Counted from the first letter of the stretch, positions 21,199 to 29,487 are shown. The stretch: 44,151 bases of DNA from Nocardia miyunensis NBRC 108239 (GCF_001613065.1 NZ_BDBQ01000016.1:1-44151); one strand, 5' to 3'. Program-made: numbers and translations. Notes: a model not told the origin generated them from the sequence alone.

Positions 21199-23154
21199 TC
21201 AGCGTCTGCGGCGGCCCTGGAGGTAGTCGCTGACGACGGCCGCGCCCAGTCCGTCGAGGTCGGGGGCTATGACGCGGCCGCCGCTGCGGCGGGCGACCAG
21301 ATCGACGAAGGCGGCCAGGCGCGGCTCGTCGCCGAGCATGAAGACCGTGATCGAGGCGCCCAGTTTGGCCAGGGCGTCGACCTGGGTCATCGTGACGGCC
21401 AGGGTTCGCGGCTGCGGCGGCCAGTTGAAATACGCCTCGCCGTCGGATTCCAGGTGGGCGGTGGGCTCGCCGTCGGTGACGACCAGGACAACCGGGACCG
21501 CGTCGGGATGCCGTCGCAGGTGCCGGGCGGCCAGCAGGAGGGCGTGGTGCAGATTCGTGCCCTGCTCCCAAACCCCTTCCAGCGCGGTCAATTCGGAGAC
21601 GTCCACCGTTCCGGCGTGGCGGCCGAAGGTGATCACTTCCAGTGCGTCGGAACGGAATCGGGTGGTGATCAGCTGATGCAGGGCCAGCGCGGTGCGCTTC
21701 ATCGGCACCCATCGGCCCTCCTGCACCATCGACCAGGAGGTGTCCACGCACAGCGCCACGGCCGCGCGCGAGCGCTGCTCGGTCTCGACGATCTCGACAT
21801 CGGACACGTCCAGCCGGACGGTGCGGCTGCCCGCCGAGGCCGAGCGCAGCACCGCGTTGCGCACCGTCCGCGAGACGTCCCAGGGTTCGGTGTCGCCGAA
21901 CCGCCACGGCCGCGACGCGCCCGTCGGCTCGCCCGCCGCACCCGCCAGAGCGGTATCGCGCTGGCCACGCCGCGACCGCAACTGCCCGACGACCGCACGC
22001 AGCGCGGTCTCGCCCAGACGGCGTAATGCCTTGGGCGTCAAGCGCAGTGATCCGTCCGGGGCGCGCTCGAACAGGCCCTGCCGGCGCAGCTCACGCTCCA
22101 GCTCGGCCAGACGCCGGGCATCGACCCGGGCCTCGTCGCCGAGCTGGCGGGTGAGCGCGTCGAGATCGATGTCCTCGAGCCGTGCACCCGGATAGGACTG
22201 GCCGAGTTGTTCGGCCAGGGCGTCGAGTTCGGCCAGATCCTGCATGGCCTGCGCGCCCTCGCCCATACCCAGCGGGTCCTGCCCGCGGAATCGCTGCGCG
22301 GACTCCCAGTCCTCACCGGGCCGCAACGCCCGCAGATTGGCATCCAGCGCGGCGACCTGCGCGGCGACCTCGGGATCGCCGAACGCCTGCCCGATCAGCT
22401 CGGACAGTTCGGCGCGCTGCTGCTCGGACATCGAATTGAGCATGCGTTGCGCGGCGGCCGAGCGGGCGGCGAGCGCATCGATCAACTCGTCGGTGTTGCG
22501 CGGATTCTCCGGGAAGAACTCGCCGTGTTCGGCCATGAACTCGGCGAACTGCTGCTCGGTGTCCTCGCCGCGGGCGTGTGCGGCCAGCAGATCGTTGAGA
22601 TCGGACATCATCCGCTTGATGCGTTCGACATCCCGCGGCGTGGTGCTCTGCAGCGCCTGCTTCATGCCCTGGAAGCGGGATTCGAGCAGTTCCTGGCCGA
22701 GCATGTCGCGGATCTTGCGGTAGTTCTCCCGGCCGGTCTCCGAACGCCAGTCGTATTCGGACAGTTCGCCCACCGCGGCCGCCGTGCTGGGCGGCAGCGC
22801 GTCGAGCTGGGCCTCGGCGAAACGGGCGTCGTCGGACGGATCGGGGAACAGCGCCCGACGTTCGGCGTCCAGCGCCTCGTCCAGGAGCCGTCGCACCTCC
22901 TGCAAGGTGCCGTCGAGCCGGTTGCGGCGGGTGATCTCGGCGCGGCGCTGCCAGACCTGCCGGGTCAGCTCGTCCAGGCCGCGCGTATCGCGCATCCCGC
23001 GCCGCAGCAGCTCCTCCAGCGCCCGCCGGGGCGAGCTGCCCTCCATCACCTCGCGCCCGATCTGATCCAGCGCGTCGCGCAGATCCAGCGGCGGCGCGAG
23101 CGGATCCGGGCCGTCGTGATATGGGCCGTAGGAGTACCGATCAGGGGCGGTCAT
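21199..23154 (-). CDS. VWA domain protein, partner of MoxR-type ATPase
   Basis: The 651-residue product has a long helical, Glu/Arg/Leu-rich N-terminal region (about 1-440) and a C-terminal von Willebrand factor A domain. The metal-ion-dependent adhesion site is complete: DTSWSM, the threonine in QGTNLHHAL and the aspartate in VVTDGEPT. The size and pairing match M. tuberculosis Rv0959, which lies next to the AAA ATPase Rv0958. In such pairs the ATPase and VWA protein act together as a magnesium-chelatase-like or chaperone-like remodelling unit; the client is not known. The ATG at 23154 overlaps the stop of the ATPase gene (ATGA), so the two are translationally coupled. Confidence 0.85.
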   Translation of the reverse strand: MTAPDRYSYGPYHDGPDPLAPPLDLRDALDQIGREVMEGSSPRRALEELLRRGMRDTRGLDELTRQVWQRRAEITRRNRLDGTLQEVRRLLDEALDAERRALFPDPSDDARFAEAQLDALPPSTAAAVGELSEYDWRSETGRENYRKIRDMLGQELLESRFQGMKQALQSTTPRDVERIKRMMSDLNDLLAAHARGEDTEQQFAEFMAEHGEFFPENPRNTDELIDALAARSAAAQRMLNSMSEQQRAELSELIGQAFGDPEVAAQVAALDANLRALRPGEDWESAQRFRGQDPLGMGEGAQAMQDLAELDALAEQLGQSYPGARLEDIDLDALTRQLGDEARVDARRLAELERELRRQGLFERAPDGSLRLTPKALRRLGETALRAVVGQLRSRRGQRDTALAGAAGEPTGASRPWRFGDTEPWDVSRTVRNAVLRSASAGSRTVRLDVSDVEIVETEQRSRAAVALCVDTSWSMVQEGRWVPMKRTALALHQLITTRFRSDALEVITFGRHAGTVDVSELTALEGVWEQGTNLHHALLLAARHLRRHPDAVPVVLVVTDGEPTAHLESDGEAYFNWPPQPRTLAVTMTQVDALAKLGASITVFMLGDEPRLAAFVDLVARRSGGRVIAPDLDGLGAAVVSDYLQGRRRR

Positions 23155-24545
23155 GATCCGTAGACCGCCATGCCGTCGTCGGTGTCCTTGGCGACCTGCC
23201 GGGCCAGGAACAGCGCCTCGAGGGCGAATTCCACGGCTGCCGCGATCCGGGTGGGCGGTTCGGTGGGAGCCACGCCGAGGCGCTCGGCGACCTCGTGCAG
23301 GATCGGCAGTTCGGGCAGTGCGGACAGCACGTCCTTGCCGGGGACGCGTTCACCGGTGGTGACCAGATTGCCGTCGCCGACCGCGCCGGCCAGCGGGCGC
23401 AGGTTCATCCCGCCGAGGCGTTCGCGGGCGGTCTCGGAGAACGCGCGGCGCATCAGATGGGTGAGATGTTCCTGTTCGCGGCCCTCCTCACCGGATTCGA
23501 ACTCCAGCTTGCCGCGCAACACCGCGGGCACCGATTCCAGATCGACCGGACGCGCGACCGCCGGGCTCTCCCCGGTGATCGCGGACCGGCGCAGGGCAGC
23601 GGCGGCCACGGTCTCCGCGGCGGCGACGGCGAAACGCGCCGACACACCCGAGCGCTGATCGATCGCGGGCGATTCACGCAATTGGCGCACGAACCGGGCG
23701 AGCACCTCGATCAGCGGATCGCCGACCTCGGCGACCAGCTCGGCCTCCTGGCGGACCAGATTCACCTCGGCCTCGACGTCGAGCGGGTAGTGGGTACGGA
23801 TCTCCGCGCCGAAGCGGTCCTTGAGCGGAGTGATGATGCGGCCGCGGTTGGTGTAGTCCTCGGGGTTGGCCGTGGCGACGAGCAGCACGTCCAAGGGCAG
23901 GCGCAGCGTGTAACCGCGGACCTGGATGTCGCGCTCCTCCATGACGTTCAGCAGGGCGACCTGGATGCGCTCGGCCAGGTCGGGCATCTCGTTCACCGCG
24001 ACGATGCCGCGATGCGCGCGCGGGACGAGCCCGAAGTGAATCGTCTCCGGATCGCCCAGGCTGCGGCCCTCGGCGACCTTGACCGGATCGACGTCGCCGA
24101 TCAGGTCGCCGACCGAGGTGTCGGGGGTGGCCAATTTCTCGGCGTAGCGTTCCGAGCGATGCCGCCAGGCGACCGGCAGATCGTCGCCGAGTTCGGCGGC
24201 CAGGCGTCGTCCGGCCGGGCTGATCGGCTCGAGCGGATGTTCGCCCAATTCCGCGCCCGCGATGACGGGCGTCCACTCGTCGAGCAGGCCGATGAGCGTG
24301 CGCAGCAGCCGGGTCTTGCCCTGACCGCGCTCACCGAGCAGGACGACGTCGTGTCCGGCCAGCAGGGCACGTTCGAGTTGCGGCAGAACGGTCCGGTCGA
24401 AGCCGACGATGCCGGGCCAGGGGTCGCCGCCTGAGCTGAGCAGGGCCAGCAGATTCTCGCGGATCTCGGACTTGACGCTGCGCGGCAGATATCCGGCGGC
24501 GCGCAGCTCGCCCGCGGTGGTGGGGAGGTTCTCCGGTGCGGTCAC
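23151..24545 (-). CDS. MoxR/magnesium-chelatase-like AAA ATPase
   Basis: The 464-residue AAA+ ATPase has Walker A GERGQGKT (about residue 65), a Walker B region reading IVAVNEMPDL, sensor 1 LLVATANPEDYTNRG, and the sequence PLKDRFGAEIRTHYP holding the arginine finger. The usual Walker B Asp-Glu is Asn-Glu here; from memory this is shared by the Rv0958 subfamily, so I do not read it as inactivation. The GTG at 24545 (VTAPENLPTTAGELR) gives a length close to Rv0958. The frame stays open further upstream, but that extension is Arg/Ser-rich and looks non-coding. The ribosome site is weak. It forms an operon with the VWA gene downstream. Confidence 0.85.
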   Translation of the reverse strand: MTAPENLPTTAGELRAAGYLPRSVKSEIRENLLALLSSGGDPWPGIVGFDRTVLPQLERALLAGHDVVLLGERGQGKTRLLRTLIGLLDEWTPVIAGAELGEHPLEPISPAGRRLAAELGDDLPVAWRHRSERYAEKLATPDTSVGDLIGDVDPVKVAEGRSLGDPETIHFGLVPRAHRGIVAVNEMPDLAERIQVALLNVMEERDIQVRGYTLRLPLDVLLVATANPEDYTNRGRIITPLKDRFGAEIRTHYPLDVEAEVNLVRQEAELVAEVGDPLIEVLARFVRQLRESPAIDQRSGVSARFAVAAAETVAAAALRRSAITGESPAVARPVDLESVPAVLRGKLEFESGEEGREQEHLTHLMRRAFSETARERLGGMNLRPLAGAVGDGNLVTTGERVPGKDVLSALPELPILHEVAERLGVAPTEPPTRIAAAVEFALEALFLARQVAKDTDDGMAVYGS

Positions 24546-24687
24546 CGTATCGACGCTACGACGATCCTGCGGTCCCGTCGACGCGACCGGGCTCCGCCAT
24601 TGCGCGGAAAACAGGTTGACGGGTGTGCATCGTCGGATTCGCGCGGGGCCGACGCCCGCATGATATTCCGGAAACTGCCTGGCCAGA

Positions 24688-24939
24688 GTGGTTTTCCGGG
24701 TGTCGCGGCGGGTGAATTCGGCTCTGCGCGAACATCTTCTCGACGAATGTGCCGCGCAATGCCGCCGGATATGCGGAAATGGCGAGCGCGCACGGACATT
24801 GGATGAATTCGCGGAAATGCGCGCCGAGTGCGACGGACTGCGCCGCCGGGCGTACGAGCGAATACGCATCGCGGCGCAGGCGCGGCGGTCCGCGCGCGAT
24901 CTACCCTGGTGGCAGCTCGATAGTCGTAATTTCCGGTGA
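24688..24939 (+). CDS. Small cysteine-containing hypothetical protein
   Basis: This 83-codon frame (GTG start; GTG at 24712 also possible) reads as a helical, charged protein with four cysteines (ECAAQCRRICG ... AECDG) and a C-terminal RRSARDLPWWQLDSRNFR. It ends 10 bp before the DUF1707 start, so it could be the first gene of a two-gene unit. Third-position GC is clearly lower than in its neighbours. No family is recognized, and it could be a chance frame. The remaining part of the 24546-24949 gap shows no other gene. Confidence 0.35.
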   Translation: MVFRVSRRVNSALREHLLDECAAQCRRICGNGERARTLDEFAEMRAECDGLRRRAYERIRIAAQARRSARDLPWWQLDSRNFR

Positions 24940-24949
24940 GGCGGTAGAG

Positions 24950-25387
24950 ATGGCCGATTCAGACTCCGTGGGCTTCGGGGCGTCCGCGGCATCGGGGGCC
25001 GTGCGGATCGGCACGGCAGAACGTGAACAGGCGGCCGCGTCGCTGGGGGAGCATTTCGCGGCGGGGCGGCTGGAGGTCGACGAATACGACGATCGGGTGG
25101 CCCGCGCCTATGCCGCGAAGACGGCCGCGGACCTCGCGGTGCTGTTCAGCGATCTGCCGCGCCCGGTGCCCGCGCAGACGCCGCCGCCCGCGCCGACGGC
25201 CCGACCGGGCCGGTCGTTGCTGCCGGTGGCCCTGCTCGCCCTGCTGATCCTGGCCGTCGTGCTCGTCGCGACGACTCATTTCGTGCCGTTCTTCGTGTTC
25301 CCGGTGCTGTTCTTCATTTTTCTGCGCGGTCGCCGCGGTTGGGGTCAGCAGTATCGCGGACGGCCGGGGCGGTACCACCGGATGTGA
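24950..25387 (+). CDS. DUF1707 domain membrane protein
   Basis: The 145-residue product opens with a DUF1707 domain (about residues 18-70). The hallmark pattern is present: VRIGTAEREQAAASLGEHFAAGRLEVDEYDDRVA, split by type into a start 'R.G...R..A...L' and 'GRL...E.DDRV..A.AA.T..DL..LF.DLP'. A Pro-rich linker and a hydrophobic hairpin follow (LLPVALLALLILAVVLVATTHF and VPFFVFPVLFFIFL), with a basic tail. DUF1707 is an actinobacterial domain of unclear function, usually on small membrane proteins. ATG 24950 was chosen because it starts just before the domain, with GTGAGG upstream. Confidence 0.8.
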   Translation: MADSDSVGFGASAASGAVRIGTAEREQAAASLGEHFAAGRLEVDEYDDRVARAYAAKTAADLAVLFSDLPRPVPAQTPPPAPTARPGRSLLPVALLALLILAVVLVATTHFVPFFVFPVLFFIFLRGRRGWGQQYRGRPGRYHRM

Positions 25388-25687
25388 TCCACCTCGTGCG
25401 CCGTGATGGGCGATCCGCTTGCCGCGCAACGATTTCCCGCGCTTCCGCCCGGCCGTGATCCAGATCACCGATGCGGTCTACCTGTTGGTTGTCCGCGGTG
25501 ACCACAACGTGCGCCCAGCAGGGGTGGCGCACCGCGGCGGTTCCGGGCACTCTCATCGAGGGAAGCCTTGTCGGGCAATGTGATCCAAAATCGACCGCCC
25601 TCGCGAGGCTTCCGCCAGAATGGATCCGGTCGAAACGTCGGGGGTCTGACGTGTCGGTAAATCACCGACTGATCGAGGGGAATGCAT
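25388..25687 (+). promoter_or_regulatory. Gene-free 300-bp region with two inverted repeats upstream of the glycine-zipper gene
   Basis: GGAAGCCT at 25561-25568 and AGGCTTCC at 25606-25613 are perfect reverse complements 37 bp apart, with GGGC/GCCC nested inside. GTCGGT-AAATC-ACCGAC at 25653-25669 is a second perfect repeat, ending 6 bp before the ribosome site GAGGGGA (25675-25681). Either could be an operator or an RNA leader structure. No convincing gene lies here. Confidence 0.4.
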
Positions 25688-26233
25688 ATGAGAGCCAAGA
25701 AATTCGCAGCTACCGCGATACTCGCGATCGGCGCCACGGGCGTCACCGCGGGCGTCGTACAAGCACAGCCCGTCACACCTGCCGCGACCGGCATCCAGGG
25801 TGCTGATCACGGCGTGCAGTATTCGGTCGCGCCGACCGCGGACCACACCGGTGTGGCCACGACCGTCGCGGCGGGCCGGTTCGCACTCGGACCGGACGCT
25901 CGGACGGTCACGCTCACCGACGCTTCGGGCACGGTCGTGGCCACGGTTCCGCTGGGCCTGCGGTCCGCTGCCGGGCTCGTCGTCCTCACCCCGCGCATCG
26001 CGAACGACGGCCGAACCCTCACCCTCACACCGCAATCCGCGTCGTCGAACGTCGTGCAGTCGATCGACGAGGCCGAGACGAACGCGCGCAAGCAGTACAA
26101 CGCCGGTGTCGGCGCACTGATCGGCGCCGGGATCGGCGCGGTGATCGGCTTCTTCCTCGGCGGCGTCGGCGCCCTGGTGACCATCCCGATCGGCGCGGGT
26201 ATCGGCGCTCTGATCGGTTACTCCACCCCGTAA
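25688..26233 (+). CDS. Secreted protein with C-terminal glycine-zipper membrane hairpin
   Basis: The 181-residue product starts with a signal peptide (MRAKKFAATAILAIGATGVTAG, cleavage probably after VQA-QA near residue 28), then a beta-rich middle part. The C-terminus has two Gly-rich hydrophobic stretches (GALIGAGIGAVIGFFLGGVGAL and IPIGAGIGALIG, about 138-178) with GxxxG spacing, typical of glycine-zipper proteins that insert in or oligomerize at membranes. A similar layout occurs in many Nocardia hypothetical secreted proteins, from memory. ATG 25688 is preferred over ATG 25682 because GAGGGGA sits six bases before it. Function unknown. Confidence 0.75.
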   Translation: MRAKKFAATAILAIGATGVTAGVVQAQPVTPAATGIQGADHGVQYSVAPTADHTGVATTVAAGRFALGPDARTVTLTDASGTVVATVPLGLRSAAGLVVLTPRIANDGRTLTLTPQSASSNVVQSIDEAETNARKQYNAGVGALIGAGIGAVIGFFLGGVGALVTIPIGAGIGALIGYSTP

Positions 26234-26243
26234 TTCGGAACCG

Positions 26244-26263
26244 CCCGGCTGGTATTCGCCGGG
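26244..26263. terminator. Hairpin(s) between convergent genes
   Basis: CCCGGC (26244-26249) pairs with GCCGGG (26258-26263) around an 8-nt loop. A second, longer stem with two G-U pairs, readable on the plus strand, lies at 26280-26303. Both sit in the 81-bp gap between the secreted-protein gene and the minus-strand repeat-tailed gene. Confidence 0.5.
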
Positions 26264-26314
26264 ATCTCTCCTCGCGCGGCGTCGTTCGGACAACCGGACG
26301 GCGCTGCGTCGTGT

Positions 26315-27244
26315 TCAGCCCCGATCCGCGACGTACCCGGCGTCCGCAGCACCGCCGACCTCGGAAGTTTCGGCCGCGCCGGAGATTTCGGGTGCGTTTG
26401 TGGGTTCGCCGGGGTGGTTGTCGTTAGGGGGCTCGTGCGTGGCGGTGCCGGGCTCGGCGGGGTGCTCGTGGTTGGTGAGTTCGCTTGTGGCCGTGCCCGG
26501 TTCGGTGAGGCGGTTGTCGTTGGGCAGTTCGTGCGTGGCGGTGTCGGGTTCGGCGGGGTGCTTGTGATCGGGGAGTTCGGGTGTGGCCGTACCGGGTTCG
26601 GTGAGGCGGTTGTCGGTAAGGAGTTCGGGTGCGGTCTCGCCAGGTCCTTCGGGGCGATCTTCGAGTGGGAGATCGGCTGTGGCGGTCCGGGTTTCGGGCA
26701 GGGAGTCGAATTCGTCGCGGAGGTGGCGGATCTCGGCGGCGAGGTCGTCGCGGAGCTGTTCGCGTTCGGCGAGGCTGGCGCGCATACCCTCGAGGGTGTC
26801 GTCCATGGCGGCCAGGCGGCGGTCCGCACCCTCGAGCTGCCAGGCGATGACGGTGCGGCGGTCCACGTCGGCGCTGGCCGTGCCGACCCAGTCGATGACG
26901 TAGTCCAGCCAATCGGGCTGTTTGGGCATGGTGACGTTCTCATCCCAGCCCTGCCGCAGCGCGGGTTTGCCCGAGATCACCCGTTCGCCGACCGTGGGCG
27001 CGTGCATCTGCACCATGCTCAATTTCCCGGCGCTGGTCACCACCGCCGTCAGGCGGTAGCGGCCCGCCAGGTGCATGCGCAGTTCCGCGGTGCCGCGGCC
27101 GTCGGCGTCCATCACACCCAGCCACGGCCCGTCCGCGGCGTCGAGGATGGATTCGATGACGCCGAGCTGCCCGACGCCCCGTCGCAGACGAGTGGCCCGC
27201 TTGCGCAGGTCGTTCGGAGTAGCCGTCATCTGATCCCAGTGCAT
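26315..27244 (-). CDS. Hypothetical protein with coiled coil and 16-residue tandem repeats
   Basis: The 309-residue product has three parts. An N-terminal domain (1-130) of mixed strands includes DGPWLGVMDADGRGTAELRM and YRLTAVVTSAGKLSMVQM. A predicted coiled coil (about 137-182; LEGADRRLAAMDDTLEGM, EREQLRDDLAAEIRHLRDEF) follows. The acidic, Pro/Thr-rich tail (183-309) holds 4.4 copies of a 16-residue repeat. I recognize no family for the N-terminal domain. ATG 27244 has AAAGGTG seven bases upstream; ATG at residue 6 is an alternative. It lies just downstream of the DivIVA-repeat gene on the same strand (44-bp gap), so the two may be cotranscribed. A role at the cell pole or envelope would be a guess. 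Confidence 0.7.
   Translation of the reverse strand: MHWDQMTATPNDLRKRATRLRRGVGQLGVIESILDAADGPWLGVMDADGRGTAELRMHLAGRYRLTAVVTSAGKLSMVQMHAPTVGERVISGKPALRQGWDENVTMPKQPDWLDYVIDWVGTASADVDRRTVIAWQLEGADRRLAAMDDTLEGMRASLAEREQLRDDLAAEIRHLRDEFDSLPETRTATADLPLEDRPEGPGETAPELLTDNRLTEPGTATPELPDHKHPAEPDTATHELPNDNRLTEPGTATSELTNHEHPAEPGTATHEPPNDNHPGEPTNAPEISGAAETSEVGGAADAGYVADRG
26402..26614 (-). repeat. 48-bp in-frame tandem repeat (4.4 copies, 96-bp higher-order unit)
   Basis: Residues 211-281 of the protein encoded at 26315-27244 repeat with a 16-residue period. Units 1 and 3 begin DNRLTEPGTAT; units 2 and 4 have HPAEP(D/G)TATHE; a fifth unit is partial (DNHPGEP). Copies 1+2 and 3+4 are nearly identical in DNA, so a 96-bp block was duplicated. 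Because the period is a multiple of three, copy-number change would keep the frame. Confidence 0.85.
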
Positions 27245-27288
27245 GCATCACCTTTCCGCTCGGCAGGCCGGGCCGGGTGCCACACTAC

Positions 27289-27855
27289 TCACGATGCGGC
27301 GTGCGTCCGCTCCTGCTCGGCCAGCGTCCGGACGACGACGTCCAGGAAGGCGTCCACCTCGTCGGCGTAATAGGCCGCGCCACCGGGTTCGGCCGGACCG
27401 AAGTCGATCGCCCGCGCGTCCTGGCTGCTCAATCCGGTCGGACCGGCGTGCGCGAGGGCGGCGGCGACGACGTCCAGGAAATTATCGACCTCGGCGGCGG
27501 CGTAACCGTCGCGTCCGGCCGGGGGCGCGGAGAATCGGAGCCGCTGGACATCGCGCGGGCTCAGCCGCTCCGGGCCGGGATGCGGTGTGTCCCCGCGTCG
27601 CGCGTATTCGAGATCCACGCAGGCGTGATCCAGGTAGTCGTCGACCTCGTCGCGGTCGTAGCCGCCGAGTCCGAATGCGGCCGAAGCGAATTCGTGCTCA
27701 CGGATCTGCGCGGCGGTGAGCATCGTCCGGCCCCGGAACGCCTCGGCGATGCGCTCACAGAAGGCGTCCACCTCGGCCGCGTCGTAGCCGCGATACCCCG
27801 CGGGGGTCCTGGCGAAGCGGGGAATCCGCACGTCCTCGATCGTCACACCGAACAT
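27289..27855 (-). CDS. Protein of four tandem DivIVA-type (DivI1A) units
   Basis: The 188-residue product consists almost entirely of four repeats of about 38-40 residues (about 5-42, 46-84, 98-135 and 142-179). Each has a lead-in such as LTAAQI, LSPRDV or LSSQDA, a phenylalanine, a turn, then a 'GYDxxEVDxFL' core: GYDAAEVDAFC, GYDRDEVDDYL, GYAAAEVDNFL and AYYADEVDAFL. This is the short N-terminal motif of DivIVA/Wag31 and GpsB, which recognizes curved membrane at poles and septa. True DivIVA has one such motif and a long coiled coil; here the coiled coil is missing. ATG 27855 lacks a clear ribosome site; GTG 27846 is possible. It is divergent from the monooxygenase gene. Confidence 0.8.
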   Translation of the reverse strand: MFGVTIEDVRIPRFARTPAGYRGYDAAEVDAFCERIAEAFRGRTMLTAAQIREHEFASAAFGLGGYDRDEVDDYLDHACVDLEYARRGDTPHPGPERLSPRDVQRLRFSAPPAGRDGYAAAEVDNFLDVVAAALAHAGPTGLSSQDARAIDFGPAEPGGAAYYADEVDAFLDVVVRTLAEQERTHAAS

Positions 27856-27950
27856 TCTTACTACGGGTCGGGGCGGCGGTAGGGCGGGTCACAGTTATTC
27901 GACCGGGTCCGGAGTCCGAACCCGGCTCCGGTGCGGGTGTGCTGCGGGCA

Positions 27951-27977
27951 AATGATGTGTCATTCTGTATCAGATAC
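27951..27977 (+). promoter_or_regulatory. Two adjacent palindromes upstream of the monooxygenase gene
   Basis: AATGA-TGTG-TCATT (27951-27964) and GTATC-A-GATAC (27967-27977) lie back to back, 23-49 bp before the start at 28000. The stretch is AT-richer than its surroundings. Such sites fit a TetR-type operator over a promoter, but no regulator gene is next to it in the window. Confidence 0.45.
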
Positions 27978-27999
27978 TTTGCGTAACGGGAGGTTCGTC

Positions 28000-29487
28000 G
28001 TGGCGCCTCGATTCGATGCGATCGTGGTCGGAGCCGGGTTCGGTGGCATGGGTGCGGGCATCGAGCTCGACCGGCTCGGGCTCGGTGATTTCGTGATTCT
28101 GGAGCGGGAGAGCGACCTGGGCGGGACCTGGCACGTCAACCACTATCCCGGACTTGCCGTGGATATCGCCTCGGTCACCTACTCGTACTCCTTCGAACCC
28201 AATCCGCACTGGTCGCGCCTGTTCGCGCCGGGTGCGGAACTGAAGCGGTACGCCGGACACGTCGCGGACAAATACGATCTGCGCCGCCGGATGCGCTTCG
28301 ACACCGTCGTCTCCGGCGCCCGCTGGGACGCCGAACAGAACCAGTGGGTGGTGAGCATCGAGGGCGGTGAATCGCTCACCGCGCGCTATCTGCTCACCGC
28401 GACCGGGTTCCTGTCCCAGCCGTACACCCCGCCGTTCCCGGGCATCGAGACCTTCGCCGGCAAGATCATCCACACCACCGCCTGGGACCAGGACTACGAC
28501 CTGACCGGGCGCAGGGCGGCGATCATCGGCACCGGCGCGACCGCGGTGCAGCTGGTGCCCGAGGTCGCGCGGGTGGTGAACGAGCTGACGGTGTTCCAGC
28601 GCACCCCGATCTGGGTGGTGCCCAAGATAGATATGCCGATCCCGCCCGTGGTGCAGAACCTCTTCGACCGCGTGCCGCTCACCCAGCAGGCCGCCCGCCT
28701 GGCCAACACCACGGCGCTCGAGGCCCTGATGGTGATCGGCGTCCTGCACTTCCGGCAGGCCAAACTGCTGAACCGGGGTGCGGGCCTGCTGGCAAAGGCC
28801 CATCTGCGGACCCAGGTGCGCGATGCGCGGACCCGGCGCGAACTCACCCCGCACTACGACTTCGGCTGTAAGCGGCCGACGTTCTCGAACACCTATTTCA
28901 AGACGTTCAACGAACCGCACGTGCATCTGGAGACGCACTCGATCGAACGTGTCGAACCCGGCGGCATCGTCACCGCCGACGGCCGCACCACCGAGATCGA
29001 TACGCTGATCCTGGCCACCGGATTCAATCTGTGGGATGTGAACTTCCCGGCCGTCGAGATCATCGGACGGGACGGGGTGGATCTCGGAAAGTTCTGGCGG
29101 GACAACCGATTCCAGGCATACGAGGGCATCACGGTGCCGAAGTTCCCGAACTTCCTGAGCCTGAACAGTCCGTACTCCTACAGCGGCCTGTCGTACTTCA
29201 CCACCATCGAGGCGCAGATGAAACACATGGGCCGGCTGTTCGGGGAGATGTTCCGCCGCGACGCCCAGGTGTTCGAGGTGACCGAGCGGGCCAACACCGA
29301 ATTCCTGGATCGGGTCACCGAGAAGCTGGAGTCCTCGGTGTTCTACGACGGGCACTGCTCGACCGCGCGCAGTTATTACTTCAATCAGCACGGCGAGGCG
29401 GCCCTGCTGCGCCCGACGAGCACCCTGAACGCCCATCGCGAGGCGGTCAGTTTCCCCCTGGACGATTACGTGTACGAACACGCCTGA
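28000..29487 (+). CDS. Flavin-containing monooxygenase, Baeyer-Villiger type
   Basis: The 495-residue product is a two-dinucleotide-fold flavoprotein using FAD and NADPH. The FAD motif is near the start (IVVGAGFGGMGAGI), followed by LERESDLGGTWHVNHYPGL. The fingerprint FAGKIIHTTAWD fits the Baeyer-Villiger pattern FxGxxxHxxxW[P/D]. The NADPH motif is IIGTGATAVQ, and ILATGFN comes later. Such enzymes insert oxygen next to ketones or oxidize S/N atoms; EthA of M. tuberculosis is a relative. The substrate cannot be told. GTG 28000 is chosen since GGGAGG (27988-27993) sits six bases before it and the Rossmann fold begins at once; upstream in-frame codons give no family sequence. Confidence 0.9.
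   Translation: MAPRFDAIVVGAGFGGMGAGIELDRLGLGDFVILERESDLGGTWHVNHYPGLAVDIASVTYSYSFEPNPHWSRLFAPGAELKRYAGHVADKYDLRRRMRFDTVVSGARWDAEQNQWVVSIEGGESLTARYLLTATGFLSQPYTPPFPGIETFAGKIIHTTAWDQDYDLTGRRAAIIGTGATAVQLVPEVARVVNELTVFQRTPIWVVPKIDMPIPPVVQNLFDRVPLTQQAARLANTTALEALMVIGVLHFRQAKLLNRGAGLLAKAHLRTQVRDARTRRELTPHYDFGCKRPTFSNTYFKTFNEPHVHLETHSIERVEPGGIVTADGRTTEIDTLILATGFNLWDVNFPAVEIIGRDGVDLGKFWRDNRFQAYEGITVPKFPNFLSLNSPYSYSGLSYFTTIEAQMKHMGRLFGEMFRRDAQVFEVTERANTEFLDRVTEKLESSVFYDGHCSTARSYYFNQHGEAALLRPTSTLNAHREAVSFPLDDYVYEHA

Noticed and set aside
20291..21226. Plus-strand open frame of 311 codons after ruvB
   Set aside because: Antisense to the DUF4352 gene, which has a helix, a fold pattern and a good ribosome site; the plus-strand product has no such features.
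26414..27370. Plus-strand Gly/Val-rich open frame over the repeat region
   Set aside because: It mirrors the 48-bp repeats on the opposite strand. The minus-strand reading has a ribosome site, coiled coil and normal codon use.
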